From NCBI GenBank assembly GCA_009786625.1, contig WQRT01000027.1, positions 1,359 to 21,135 of the forward strand: a stretch of DNA of 19,777 nucleotides, given 5' to 3'. Below the pieces are notes generated by a model. That model saw only the letters and a program-made list of their open reading frames with translations, was not told where the DNA came from and did not search any database. The translations under genes were made by a program, and so were the position numbers. How positions within the stretch are numbered: position 1 is the stretch's first letter; each line of letters starts with the position of its first letter. This document shows, piece by piece, positions 1-7,217 of this stretch. This stretch comes from Treponema sp. Its GTDB lineage: Bacteria > Spirochaetota > Spirochaetia > Treponematales > Breznakiellaceae.

Positions 1-161
1 TATTTGTCGGCAATCCATTTTCAGGATATTATGTGGGCGTAAAAGAACGTTCAGGCAAATGGACGGAAGTATGGTTTGAAGAATTAAAGTTAGGTGAAAT
101 TAATCACGATACTTTTCAAATACAAGTAAATATGCTAGATTGTACCGCATGGAAATCTTGA
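1..161 (+). CDS. 3' end of an unidentified protein (partial)
   Basis: The frame is open from the window edge (first complete codon at 3) to TGA at 159-161, giving 52 residues that begin FVGNPFSGYY and end MLDCTAWKS. Composition (aromatic, charged, glycine) looks like real coding sequence rather than a chance frame, but I recognise no family. The start lies outside the window. It converges on the Cys-rich remnant to its right, with only a palindromic spacer between the two stop codons. Function unknown. Confidence 0.5.
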   Translation, partial: FVGNPFSGYYVGVKERSGKWTEVWFEELKLGEINHDTFQIQVNMLDCTAWKS

Positions 162-167
162 AAAGTG

Positions 168-209
168 TTACCTAAGCGCTTAGGCTTAAGCATTACCTAT
201 GCGCTCAGG
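168..209. repeat. Tandem pair of palindromic 17-mers between convergent genes
   Basis: Copy 1 (168-184) contains the perfect 14-bp palindrome CCTAAGCGCTTAGG. Copy 2 (193-209) is CCTATGCGCTCAGG in the same context, with 2 mismatches in 17. The copies start 25 bp apart with a CTTAAG palindrome between them, and CCTAAGCGC can also pair with GCGCTCAGG across the pair. It follows one stop codon and overlaps the other, so a bidirectional terminator is possible, but no T-tract follows. A decayed cassette-type recombination site is an alternative. Confidence 0.45.
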
Positions 210-492
210 TTGTACCATATTTATTAATATCTTGTCTGCAAATATAAAGAAATTTATTATATTAATTACAAGTTTTTCACTCAAATTTTCCCAACAATAT
301 TGAAAAGCCGGAAAGTATGGACACAGTTTATACCTAACATTATAAAATATTGAAATAAATGACAAATCTTTTTCTCCTGTTTTATCCAATTGAACACAAT
401 ATCTGCATTTATCGCATTTTTTTCCGGTATTGACAATAAAATCTTTAACTGTATTTCAGCTTTTTCAAATTCCTGTAATAGAAATATATTTT
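186..492 (-). pseudogene. Frameshifted remnant of a Cys-rich conserved protein
   Basis: In the minus frame the open stretch 186-455 encodes NTVKDFIVNTGKKCDKC, a CxxCxxC cluster (CDKCRYC), then a CPYFP..YCW segment and a hydrophobic helix near the end. The Cys cluster suggests a small zinc-binding domain at the C-terminal part of a larger protein. An in-frame ATG (ending at 389) starts only after the Cys cluster, so a 67-residue call would be wrong. Just upstream a stop interrupts this frame, and a neighbouring frame reads FLLQEFEKAEIQ, which would join naturally to VKDFIVNTG. I therefore infer a frameshift near 445-455 and loss of most of the N-terminal region. The family's function is not known to me. 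Confidence 0.5.
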
Positions 493-545
493 TAATTCAT
501 TTCTATTCTCAGAATTATTAAACATACATTTTATGCAAATTTCAC

Positions 546-2756
546 CTAACTTAGATTCAAGCGTGTTCTGACTCTTTCTATCATTTCTTTGAAATTTGCG
601 CTTTCTTTTTGAATAATCCGGATAAACGGGTTATCATCAGGCTTTCCAAGCACCTGCTCCATCTCTTTTTGGTTACGGAACGTAGCTCTCTTAAAATGAT
701 TATGGTAGTCCTTTTCCTTGCTCATGAAAATCTGTTTGTCTATCCAGCTGCGGATATCAAGAACTGAAGATAATTCTTTTTTAAATCCGGTAACATCGGG
801 AATTTTGTCTGTCTCATTAAGATAAGCCAACACTGCCCATGCGTGGCGGCATTTATCAAGCGGATACGCTTTTTCCCAAAGAGCGTACACATCATGAATC
901 TCATTCCAATTTTTATACTTTCCTTCGCCAATTTCCCTGCGCAGTTCATCCGCGCGGAAAGCAGGAACAATCTGCCCGCCGATATTAACCCAGTTTTTTA
1001 TTCTCTGTTGTATTAAAGAAGATTCTGGCGGTTTAACATATAACAAACTGCATAAACCGCTGTAATCCATCTCAGGATGACTGTCAAAAAATGCCGCGAT
1101 TGTTTTTACAGCATAATACTTAAGCATCTGGCGATAGGCGGCAATAGCCTCCAGCGGTTTTATAATTACCTGCCCGCGCCTTGAGTTTTCAAAGTGGCGG
1201 CATTGAATTTTTCGCACAGTACTGCCTGATTCCTCAAAAACAGAATTTGATATATCCATCGGCGAATATCCGGATTCACCAAGCCAGCCGTCAAGCAGAG
1301 ACAGGGCGGTAATGATTTCTTCCGCTGTATCCGGCGCAAGATAATCAGTTTCAATCCGCTGGATTTTAACTTTACGCTTGTCGCGGTTTCCGGCTTTCCA
1401 TGAATTGCGTTCAAGAGCGTAAAGATTATGAAGCCAGAAATAAGCCGGCATAATTTCAAGCCGGTTTTTGTGAATATTGTTATTTACAAGAGAGAAAGGC
1501 AGAGGAATATCCATTTCTGACGGATATTCGCCTTTGGCAATGATGATAAATGAAGCAAAAACACTGGAATGTTTCAAACTGACAGCAAGCCCCGGCCAAA
1601 AACCGCGGTTTGCGCGTATTTCTCCGTCATTGGCGCGGCTGTTGTGATTGCTGCCGATTGTAGCCGCCGCCGCCATGTTGGACATTCCCTGGATAAGGCT
1701 TGCAATCAGAAATGAATTGTTATGATGCTGCTCATGGACAGGAAAAATCAAATTATTCAATATCTCGCAGCATGATACGGTTGAATTATCACCTAACACT
1801 GAATGGATCAGCCTTGCTCCGTACTTTAAATTACTGTTCCTGCCCATAACAAAACGCACAGCCTTGGAACCGTAAAAAACATTACATGCGTATCCCACAA
1901 TGCCGTTTACCATTTCCACGCCTTCGCCTATCTGCGTCGGCTCTTCGGCGGAAGACTGTATTGTAATATTTTTTAGCTTATTCGCTCCTTTAATGTAGGC
2001 GCATTCACCGACAGCAGTATCCTTGATAATGGCGCAGCTTTTTATCACTGTGCCTGAACCAATTGTTCCGTAGTTGCCCCGGAAACCGCCGTACTGTTCT
2101 TGCGTTATTTCCGCCAGTTTTTCTGTAAGCGTGGTATCGTCACGGTATGCCGCCCACAGATATGCGTCCGCCGCAATCATGCTATCAAACGGCAGAATCG
2201 ACCGTCCGCCCGCTTCATTCATCACATCGATCCAGACGCGCACTTCTTCGGACTCTCCTGCTTTTATTACGCCGTTGCCGAATTTGGAATGGTTTGTCGT
2301 CTGCAATTCATTAATTTCGGAAAGTATACAGTTGTTCCCTATAATGTAATGAGAAATATACGCGCAGTTTTGAATTGCAGTGTTATCGCCGATATCACAG
2401 GAAATAATCGTGCTGTTACGAATTCCCGCAGGCACGCAGAAATCGTGATGTTTCAGCAGCACATTCTGAACAATACCGATCCGCACAAGTCCGTAAAAAC
2501 AGGAACCAAAGATCAGCTCAGGAGAAAAAGGATCGCTGACAAGAACATCGTTCCAGTTTGCGCAACGGTTTCTGTTATTTATTAATATTTCTATTTCTTC
2601 GGATTTAAGTTTTCGCCAGTCTTCCGGCTTTTTGGAAAATATTTCGACCTGCTGCGCGTTACGCAGCCAGTATTCATCCGCGCCTGGTGGTATGTATTCC
2701 GAAGTTAAAAAATCATAACCGTAACGTTCAGACGGTAAAACATTTTTTGATTTCAC
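546..2756 (-). CDS. DUF4954 family protein (left-handed beta-helix)
   Basis: A 736-residue protein of the DUF4954 type known from spirochaetes and Bacteroidetes. Hexapeptide-like repeats typical of a left-handed beta-helix are visible at about residues 95-150 (IISCDIGDNTAIQNCAYI, then IIGNNCIL) and again at about 230-345 (TIGSGTVIKSCAIIKDTAVG, VLGDNSTVSCCEI). The remainder is mostly helical and has no motif I can assign. Such helices occur in acyl- and nucleotidyltransferase-type sugar enzymes, but the biochemical role of this family is not established. The start is GTG (2754-2756), overlapping the pheS stop by 4 nt (GTGA), which implies translational coupling. The stop TAG lies inside a GTTAGGTG string at its 3' end, where the debris region begins. 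No signal peptide, so probably cytoplasmic. Confidence 0.85.
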   Translation of the reverse strand: MKSKNVLPSERYGYDFLTSEYIPPGADEYWLRNAQQVEIFSKKPEDWRKLKSEEIEILINNRNRCANWNDVLVSDPFSPELIFGSCFYGLVRIGIVQNVLLKHHDFCVPAGIRNSTIISCDIGDNTAIQNCAYISHYIIGNNCILSEINELQTTNHSKFGNGVIKAGESEEVRVWIDVMNEAGGRSILPFDSMIAADAYLWAAYRDDTTLTEKLAEITQEQYGGFRGNYGTIGSGTVIKSCAIIKDTAVGECAYIKGANKLKNITIQSSAEEPTQIGEGVEMVNGIVGYACNVFYGSKAVRFVMGRNSNLKYGARLIHSVLGDNSTVSCCEILNNLIFPVHEQHHNNSFLIASLIQGMSNMAAAATIGSNHNSRANDGEIRANRGFWPGLAVSLKHSSVFASFIIIAKGEYPSEMDIPLPFSLVNNNIHKNRLEIMPAYFWLHNLYALERNSWKAGNRDKRKVKIQRIETDYLAPDTAEEIITALSLLDGWLGESGYSPMDISNSVFEESGSTVRKIQCRHFENSRRGQVIIKPLEAIAAYRQMLKYYAVKTIAAFFDSHPEMDYSGLCSLLYVKPPESSLIQQRIKNWVNIGGQIVPAFRADELRREIGEGKYKNWNEIHDVYALWEKAYPLDKCRHAWAVLAYLNETDKIPDVTGFKKELSSVLDIRSWIDKQIFMSKEKDYHNHFKRATFRNQKEMEQVLGKPDDNPFIRIIQKESANFKEMIERVRTRLNLS

Positions 2757-4411
2757 ACTTTCGCCCGTCTCAGCCGGACATTTTCAATGTCGTAGCTGAA
2801 AAGCTCGCGCAAATCGTTAAGCCCAAGCGCCATCAGCGCCATTCGGTCAATGCCGATACCCCACGCGGCAACAGGTACATTCACTCCAAGGCTTTCTGTC
2901 ACTTCTGGGCGGAAAATACCGGAACCGCCAAGTTCGAACCAGCCAAGCACCGGATGTTTTATATGCACTTCCACAGACGGTTCCGTAAACGGGAAATAGC
3001 CCGGAACATATTTAACTTCTTTCGCGCCGGCAACTTCGCAGGCGAACATTTCCAGCATACCAAGAAGAGTGCGAAGATTTACATCTTCACCTAACACAAT
3101 GCCTTCTGTCTGGTAAAAATCCGGCAGGTGGGTAGCATCAACGCGGTCGTAGCGGAAACAGCGCGCAATGCCGAAATATTTGCCGGGGATATTCGCGTTC
3201 GGCAGCTGTTTTGCCGAAAGAACGGTTCCCTGAGAGCGGAGAATCAGCCGTTTTGTAAAATCGCGGTCAAAAGCGTAATTCCATCCGCGGCTGCCTGCTT
3301 TGCCTCCGTTTTCATGGACGGAAGCCACATTGGAAAGCCATGGTTCATCAATTGATTTCGCGCGCGCGACTCCGTCTTTGACGGAACAATCAGCGTTTGA
3401 GGGAGCCGCAATACTGTACGCGTCATGAATATCCCTTGCCGAATGAAACTGCGGCATAAAAAGAGCGTCCGAATTCCAGAATTCGGTTTCAACTAACGGT
3501 CCGTCAAATTCTTCAAAACCAAGGGATACAAGTTTATCTTTTACATTTTCAAGAAATTTTGCGTAAGGATTGCTGCGTCCCGGAGTAAGCCGGACGGGAG
3601 GCGTTTTAACGTTATATGATCTGAAATTCCTGCCCTTCCAGCTTTTTTCTTCAAGCATTGCCTGGGTCAATAAACCGATTTCATTGCCTGTAATTCCTGC
3701 CGATTTCAGGGCGTCAGCCGCTTCCGCGGCAGGAACAGAACCGTCTTCAGCGGAAGTAAACCCGAAAAAAACCGTTTCCCTGTCTATCTGACGGAACGGC
3801 GCGTCCGCAGCGCCGCGTTTTTTCGCCATGCCAGACATGGCTTTTTTCTCATCCGCGTTCAGCGCCGTTTCGCAAACTGCGCCCGCGGCGCCTTTTTCCA
3901 GCAAACCGCGAATGATTATCAGCTGATTAATCCCCGGATCATTTACAGATTCGCCTTCAAAAAATTTCTGCAGGTTCATATCAACGCTTGGATTATTGAT
4001 AATTACATTTTTATTATCATCCATTGCGAGAATGCCAAGTTTGGAAAGATTTCCAAACGCGCTGCCAATGTCCTTGTTTTCCATTTTGAGAGCATTCGCA
4101 ATATCAGGCAGCTTAATATTGCCTGTCTGGTTTCTTATTAGACCGATAATACGCTCTTCAGGGCATCCTTTTTCTTTCCATTCACGGCCAAGATCGGTTA
4201 ATTCAAAAAAAATGACAGTTTCCCGCCTGATTTCGCTTACAAGCCTTTTGCCGGCAAGCCATGAAAGCGCCTGGTTTCCATTACCCGGTTTGAAGCTCAA
4301 TTCCTGCTCAATCTTCTCGATAGTCAGCTCATCGCCTTTTTTATACGCAAGAAGGATACGCACTTCCAGAGGATGCAGATTTTTAACAATGTTTTTAATA
4401 TCAATTGACAC
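2753..4411 (-). CDS. pheS: Phenylalanine--tRNA ligase alpha subunit, archaeal/eukaryotic type
   Basis: Charges tRNA-Phe together with the beta subunit PheT. The 552-residue length, the N-terminal winged-helix-like region (about 1-140) and the class II catalytic core starting near 280 fit the long archaeal/eukaryotic form. Core motifs are FHSARDIHDAY (322-332), RSQGTVLSAKQL (392-403), GKYFGIARCFRYD followed by ATHLPDFYQTEG (410-437), FELGGSGIFRPEV (492-504) and GIGIDRMAL (518-526). Spirochaete PheRS is known to be of archaeal type through ancient transfer, and this gene agrees. The start is GTG at 4409-4411 with GAGG about 8 nt upstream. pheT is not adjacent. It sits between a glycosyltransferase gene (79 bp upstream) and DUF4954 (4-nt overlap), so it is probably co-transcribed leftward with both. 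Confidence 0.96.
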   Translation of the reverse strand: MSIDIKNIVKNLHPLEVRILLAYKKGDELTIEKIEQELSFKPGNGNQALSWLAGKRLVSEIRRETVIFFELTDLGREWKEKGCPEERIIGLIRNQTGNIKLPDIANALKMENKDIGSAFGNLSKLGILAMDDNKNVIINNPSVDMNLQKFFEGESVNDPGINQLIIIRGLLEKGAAGAVCETALNADEKKAMSGMAKKRGAADAPFRQIDRETVFFGFTSAEDGSVPAAEAADALKSAGITGNEIGLLTQAMLEEKSWKGRNFRSYNVKTPPVRLTPGRSNPYAKFLENVKDKLVSLGFEEFDGPLVETEFWNSDALFMPQFHSARDIHDAYSIAAPSNADCSVKDGVARAKSIDEPWLSNVASVHENGGKAGSRGWNYAFDRDFTKRLILRSQGTVLSAKQLPNANIPGKYFGIARCFRYDRVDATHLPDFYQTEGIVLGEDVNLRTLLGMLEMFACEVAGAKEVKYVPGYFPFTEPSVEVHIKHPVLGWFELGGSGIFRPEVTESLGVNVPVAAWGIGIDRMALMALGLNDLRELFSYDIENVRLRRAKV

Positions 4412-4490
4412 AATAACCTCAATATAATCAGTTAAAAATTAACAGGATTTTGAATTAAGGTCAATGGACTGAATCGGGCGTTCAATTTAA

Positions 4491-5639
4491 CTATTTGAAT
4501 TCTTCATAACAGGCAACCATGGAGTCAATAAAACGGTCCATGGTATAATTTTGCGATATTTCCTCCGATCGTATTCCCATTCTTTTACGGACATCATTAT
4601 TTTCCAGAACTTCTATTGCCTTTTCCCATAACTGTGAATCATTTTCCAATGCCCAGCCGTTTTCGTTATTGACTACCATTCCGTCAATGCTCTTGTCCGC
4701 CGCAGCTACAATCGGAAGTCCTGATGCCATAGCTTCGATAAAAGTAATCGGATGAACTTCGCTGTGGCTTGCGCTCATAAATAAATCCGCAGCCGCATAG
4801 ACCTGTCTTATTTCATCAGGCCACTGGAAATATCCTGCAAAAACCACTTTATCACTAATACCCAATTCATTGCAGTATGTTTCCAGTATTCTCCTGTCAG
4901 GACCGTCTCCGATAATAATCAGTTTTGTTTTTCGTCTTTGGCAAATTTCCTTAAAATTTTCCAGTAAAACAGAAATATTTTTTTCCACGCCCAGTCTTCC
5001 GACAAAGACAATCATGTCTTCTCCGGAAGCTATGGAAAACTTTTCCCGTAACTTCCTGCCGCCTTCCAGAAATTCTTCGCTTCGATCATAAAAATGGGAA
5101 AGATCAATTCCGTTTGGAATTACGCGCGCCGGCTTTTGAAATTTTATTTCCGCAAGATAATCAGCGTTTTTTATGGACGGGGAAATAATACACCGCTGGC
5201 TGCGAAGAATATGCTTTATTGTTTTGGAAAGATTTTTTAAAAGCACGCGGCCAAAAACAGGAGGCGCGTAATTGGAGTAATCGGGATAATAACTGTGAAG
5301 AGTATGGATCGACGGAATATGAAATTTTTTACTTACAAGCCGCGAAGCCAAATAAAGACTGAATTCAGTCTGAGTATGAATTATATCCAGATTAAGCGGT
5401 TTAACAATGTCATAAATCTGTTTCGCAATGAAAACCGCTATACGGTGCTGCGGTTCTTTCGGAAATTGAACTGACAGAAAACGGAAAACACCTTCTTCAT
5501 CTGCTGCCTTTGGATGCTGTACCGTAAAAATATATACCTTATGCCCTCTTTGTTCGAGACCTTTTTTTAATGCGCGTATAACAGTTACGATTCCGTTTAC
5601 CTGAGGAGTATATGTGTCGCTAAAAATCCCGATATTCAT
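4491..5639 (-). CDS. GT4-family glycosyltransferase (glycolipid-type)
   Basis: A 382-residue GT-B fold retaining glycosyltransferase of family GT4. The N-terminal Rossmann domain opens with [20 protein letters not shown], the acceptor-side signature of diacylglycerol glucosyltransferases and related mannosyltransferases. The donor domain shows [11 protein letters not shown] (211-221), IIIGDGPDR (241-249) and the EX7E motif (E294, E302) followed by [11 protein letters not shown], which binds the nucleotide-sugar. The likely role is transfer of a hexose from a nucleotide-sugar to a membrane lipid at the cytoplasmic face. Substrate assignment is by family resemblance only. The start is ATG at 5637-5639. 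I see no good ribosome binding site, consistent with the very short leader predicted by the promoter at 5657-5684. Confidence 0.85.
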   Translation of the reverse strand: MNIGIFSDTYTPQVNGIVTVIRALKKGLEQRGHKVYIFTVQHPKAADEEGVFRFLSVQFPKEPQHRIAVFIAKQIYDIVKPLNLDIIHTQTEFSLYLASRLVSKKFHIPSIHTLHSYYPDYSNYAPPVFGRVLLKNLSKTIKHILRSQRCIISPSIKNADYLAEIKFQKPARVIPNGIDLSHFYDRSEEFLEGGRKLREKFSIASGEDMIVFVGRLGVEKNISVLLENFKEICQRRKTKLIIIGDGPDRRILETYCNELGISDKVVFAGYFQWPDEIRQVYAAADLFMSASHSEVHPITFIEAMASGLPIVAAADKSIDGMVVNNENGWALENDSQLWEKAIEVLENNDVRKRMGIRSEEISQNYTMDRFIDSMVACYEEFK

Positions 5640-5656
5640 GACGCTTTAGAAATTAA

Positions 5657-5684
5657 CTTATATCAAAGTATCATTTCCTGTCAA
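5657..5684 (-). promoter_or_regulatory. Promoter for the glycosyltransferase operon
   Basis: On the minus strand TTGACA (5679-5684) is separated by 16 bp from TATAAG (5657-5662), a near-consensus housekeeping promoter. Initiation would fall near 5650, leaving a leader of only about 11 nt before ATG. Confidence 0.6.
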
Positions 5685-5750
5685 TATTACAGATACATTT
5701 TAAAAAGACTTTTATAAAAACAGGCGTTTTGTGCAAATTCAAAGGATACC

Positions 5751-5811
5751 CCATAAGGTTTTATGGCAAAAATGAGGCAAAAACAGGCTAACCCATAAGG
5801 TCTTATAGGTT
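5751..5811 (+). promoter_or_regulatory. Two copies of a CCATAAGG dyad, 42 bp apart (operator-like)
   Basis: Copy 1 (5751-5766) reads CCATAAGGTTTTATGG. Copy 2 is the core of a longer dyad (5790-5811) in which AACCCATAAG pairs with CTTATAGGTT, 9 of 10 positions. The CCATAAGG cores begin at 5751 and 5793, exactly 42 bp apart, about four helical turns, so two bound dimers would lie on one face. Copy 2 abuts the predicted -35 box, a typical activator position. The cognate regulator is unknown. The LuxR-type membrane protein encoded downstream is one candidate. Confidence 0.5.
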
Positions 5812-5838
5812 GGAAACGGGTTTTTCGGGTTTTATATT
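5810..5838 (+). promoter_or_regulatory. Promoter upstream of the BOF gene
   Basis: TTGGAA (5810-5815), a 17-bp spacer, then TATATT (5833-5838). The -35 is 4/6 and the -10 is 5/6 to consensus. The weak -35 touching a dyad suggests activator dependence. Transcription would start near 5845, about 60 nt before the first gene. Confidence 0.5.
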
Positions 5839-5907
5839 AATCATAAATGCATATTGAATTACAAAAAATAATTTTCAGTATGTAAATCAATTTTTGGAGG
5901 TATACTT

Positions 5908-6375
5908 ATGAAAAAGTATACAGTAGTTTTTGTTCTTTGTTCGGTTCTTTTCCTTTCAACAGGAAATGTATTTGCGCAAATGGGACCTGCCGGTCAGTTT
6001 GGTTACGGTTTTTCCGGACCTCAAGCGTCTTCCAGTCAATTTGGGTACGGGCAGCTGCAAACTGTCACTGTAACTCAGGTTAGGACTTTTGGTCACAAAA
6101 TGCCGGTAGTTATGACAGGGAATCTTGTTCAGTTTTACGGCGGAAAAGACTTGTATATCTTCCGTGATGTTTCCGGCGATATTATTGTCAAAATCGGTCC
6201 GAAAGAATGGCAGAACTTATGGTATCAGGGGATAAGTATCGAGCCATCCGATACAATCGAAATCTTTGGTGAAGTTCATTGGCCAAAGCACAATCATAGA
6301 AATTTTTACGGACCGGCAGGGCAGGGTTTCCAGATTGCGCCTGAAGTGCACGTTAGATTTATCAAAAAAGTTTGA
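5908..6375 (+). CDS. Secreted BOF (YgiW/YdeI family) OB-fold protein
   Basis: A 155-residue exported protein. The signal peptide is MKKYTVVFVLCSVLFLSTGN with likely cleavage after VFA. A Gly/Gln/Phe-rich linker follows (about 25-47), then one bacterial OB-fold domain (about 48-155). Typical motifs are VVMTGNLV, YIFRDVSGDIIVKIGPKEW and IEPSDTIEIFGEVHW. In Gram-negatives this family is periplasmic and linked to stress tolerance; ligands are not well defined. GGAGG at 5896-5900 is 7 nt before the ATG. It lies just downstream of the dyad-controlled promoter and 150 bp before a tandem-BOF paralogue. The linker and single domain distinguish it from that protein. Confidence 0.85.
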   Translation: MKKYTVVFVLCSVLFLSTGNVFAQMGPAGQFGYGFSGPQASSSQFGYGQLQTVTVTQVRTFGHKMPVVMTGNLVQFYGGKDLYIFRDVSGDIIVKIGPKEWQNLWYQGISIEPSDTIEIFGEVHWPKHNHRNFYGPAGQGFQIAPEVHVRFIKKV

Positions 6376-6433
6376 CGTTTTTTATAAACAGACGGGTAAT
6401 ATATTGATGTATGATTATCCAGAGGTGAGACCA

Positions 6434-6459
6434 TCGCCGGCGCAGCGTCCGCCCGGCGA
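6434..6459 (+). promoter_or_regulatory. GC-rich hairpin between the two BOF genes
   Basis: TCGCCGG (6434-6440) pairs with CCGGCGA (6453-6459) around a 12-nt loop, inside the 150-bp gap between the BOF genes. No T-tract follows, so it is more likely an mRNA processing or stability element than a terminator. The rest of the gap has no gene that I can support. Confidence 0.35.
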
Positions 6460-6525
6460 AGGATCTTGTCTGATTAATAATCTGTACATTTGGTATTATG
6501 TGATACTGACTTAAGAGGTATTTGT

Positions 6526-7203
6526 ATGAAAAGACATTCTTTTTTTTATTTTTTAATTACGTTAATTTTGTTTTCTGCGTCTGCTGTTCACGGGCAGGGT
6601 TTTATTGGACCAAGCGTTTTTAATAATACGCAGCCTGTAATGGTCAATAGACCTGTTACAATTTTGGAAGCCAGAAATCTTCCGCATGATTCCTTTGTAA
6701 TAGTAAACGGAAATATTACAGGCACTCTGCCCGGGGGGAAAAATTACACTTTCCGCGACGCAACCGGGGAAATTGCTGTTGAAATCGGCTCCAAACAATG
6801 GCGCGGATTATCTGTTGTTCCCGGCGACAGCGTTGTAATTTACGGCGAAGTAAAAATAAACAGAGGACATTTTTTAATTAAAGTCCACGCTATAACCGGT
6901 ACAGGCAGAATCAATGTAAGGCATGGACAGCCTGTAATGATCAGCCATCCTATTACTGTAATGGAAGCCGTAAATCTTCCACATGATTCATTTGTAATAT
7001 TAAACGGAAATATTGTTAATGTCTTTCCGGGAGGAAAAACCTACACTTTCCGCGACTCTACAGGAGATATAACTGTTGATATAGGTCATAAACATTGGCG
7101 GGGATTGACTGTCGGTGTATCTGACAGAATTGAAATTTACTGCGAAGTAAAGATTAGCAAAGGTCAGACCTCACTTAAGGTTCATGCATTAAGATTGATA
7201 TAA
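6526..7203 (+). CDS. Secreted protein with two tandem BOF domains
   Basis: A 225-residue protein starting at ATG 6526, chosen because GAGG (6515-6518) sits 7 nt upstream and a signal peptide begins exactly there (MKRHSFFYFLITLILFSASA, cleavage near VHG-Q). A TTG 36 nt upstream would add 12 non-signal residues. Two BOF/OB-fold domains follow. Domain 1 has LPHDSFVIVNGNI, YTFRDATGEIAVEIG and PGDSVVIYGEV; domain 2 has LPHDSFVILNGNI, YTFRDSTGDITVDIG and DRIEIYCEV. The duplication is still obvious in DNA, with an offset of 297 bp. The product is probably periplasmic. Its stop is 14 bp before the LuxR-type gene, so it belongs to that operon. Confidence 0.85.
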   Translation: MKRHSFFYFLITLILFSASAVHGQGFIGPSVFNNTQPVMVNRPVTILEARNLPHDSFVIVNGNITGTLPGGKNYTFRDATGEIAVEIGSKQWRGLSVVPGDSVVIYGEVKINRGHFLIKVHAITGTGRINVRHGQPVMISHPITVMEAVNLPHDSFVILNGNIVNVFPGGKTYTFRDSTGDITVDIGHKHWRGLTVGVSDRIEIYCEVKISKGQTSLKVHALRLI

Positions 7204-7217
7204 GGGAGAAATAAATT

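Noticed and set aside
1790..1797. CACCTAAC core-like string, also at 3088-3095
   Set aside because: Both lie inside core genes (DUF4954 and pheS) as codons for LGD/LGE, with no L arms or palindromic structure. The 8-mer is common here and is not evidence of recombination sites alone.
2100..2585. 161-residue plus-strand frame inside DUF4954
   Set aside because: It lies entirely within a well-supported 736-residue gene on the other strand and has no coherent motif or ribosome binding site. It is an antisense shadow.
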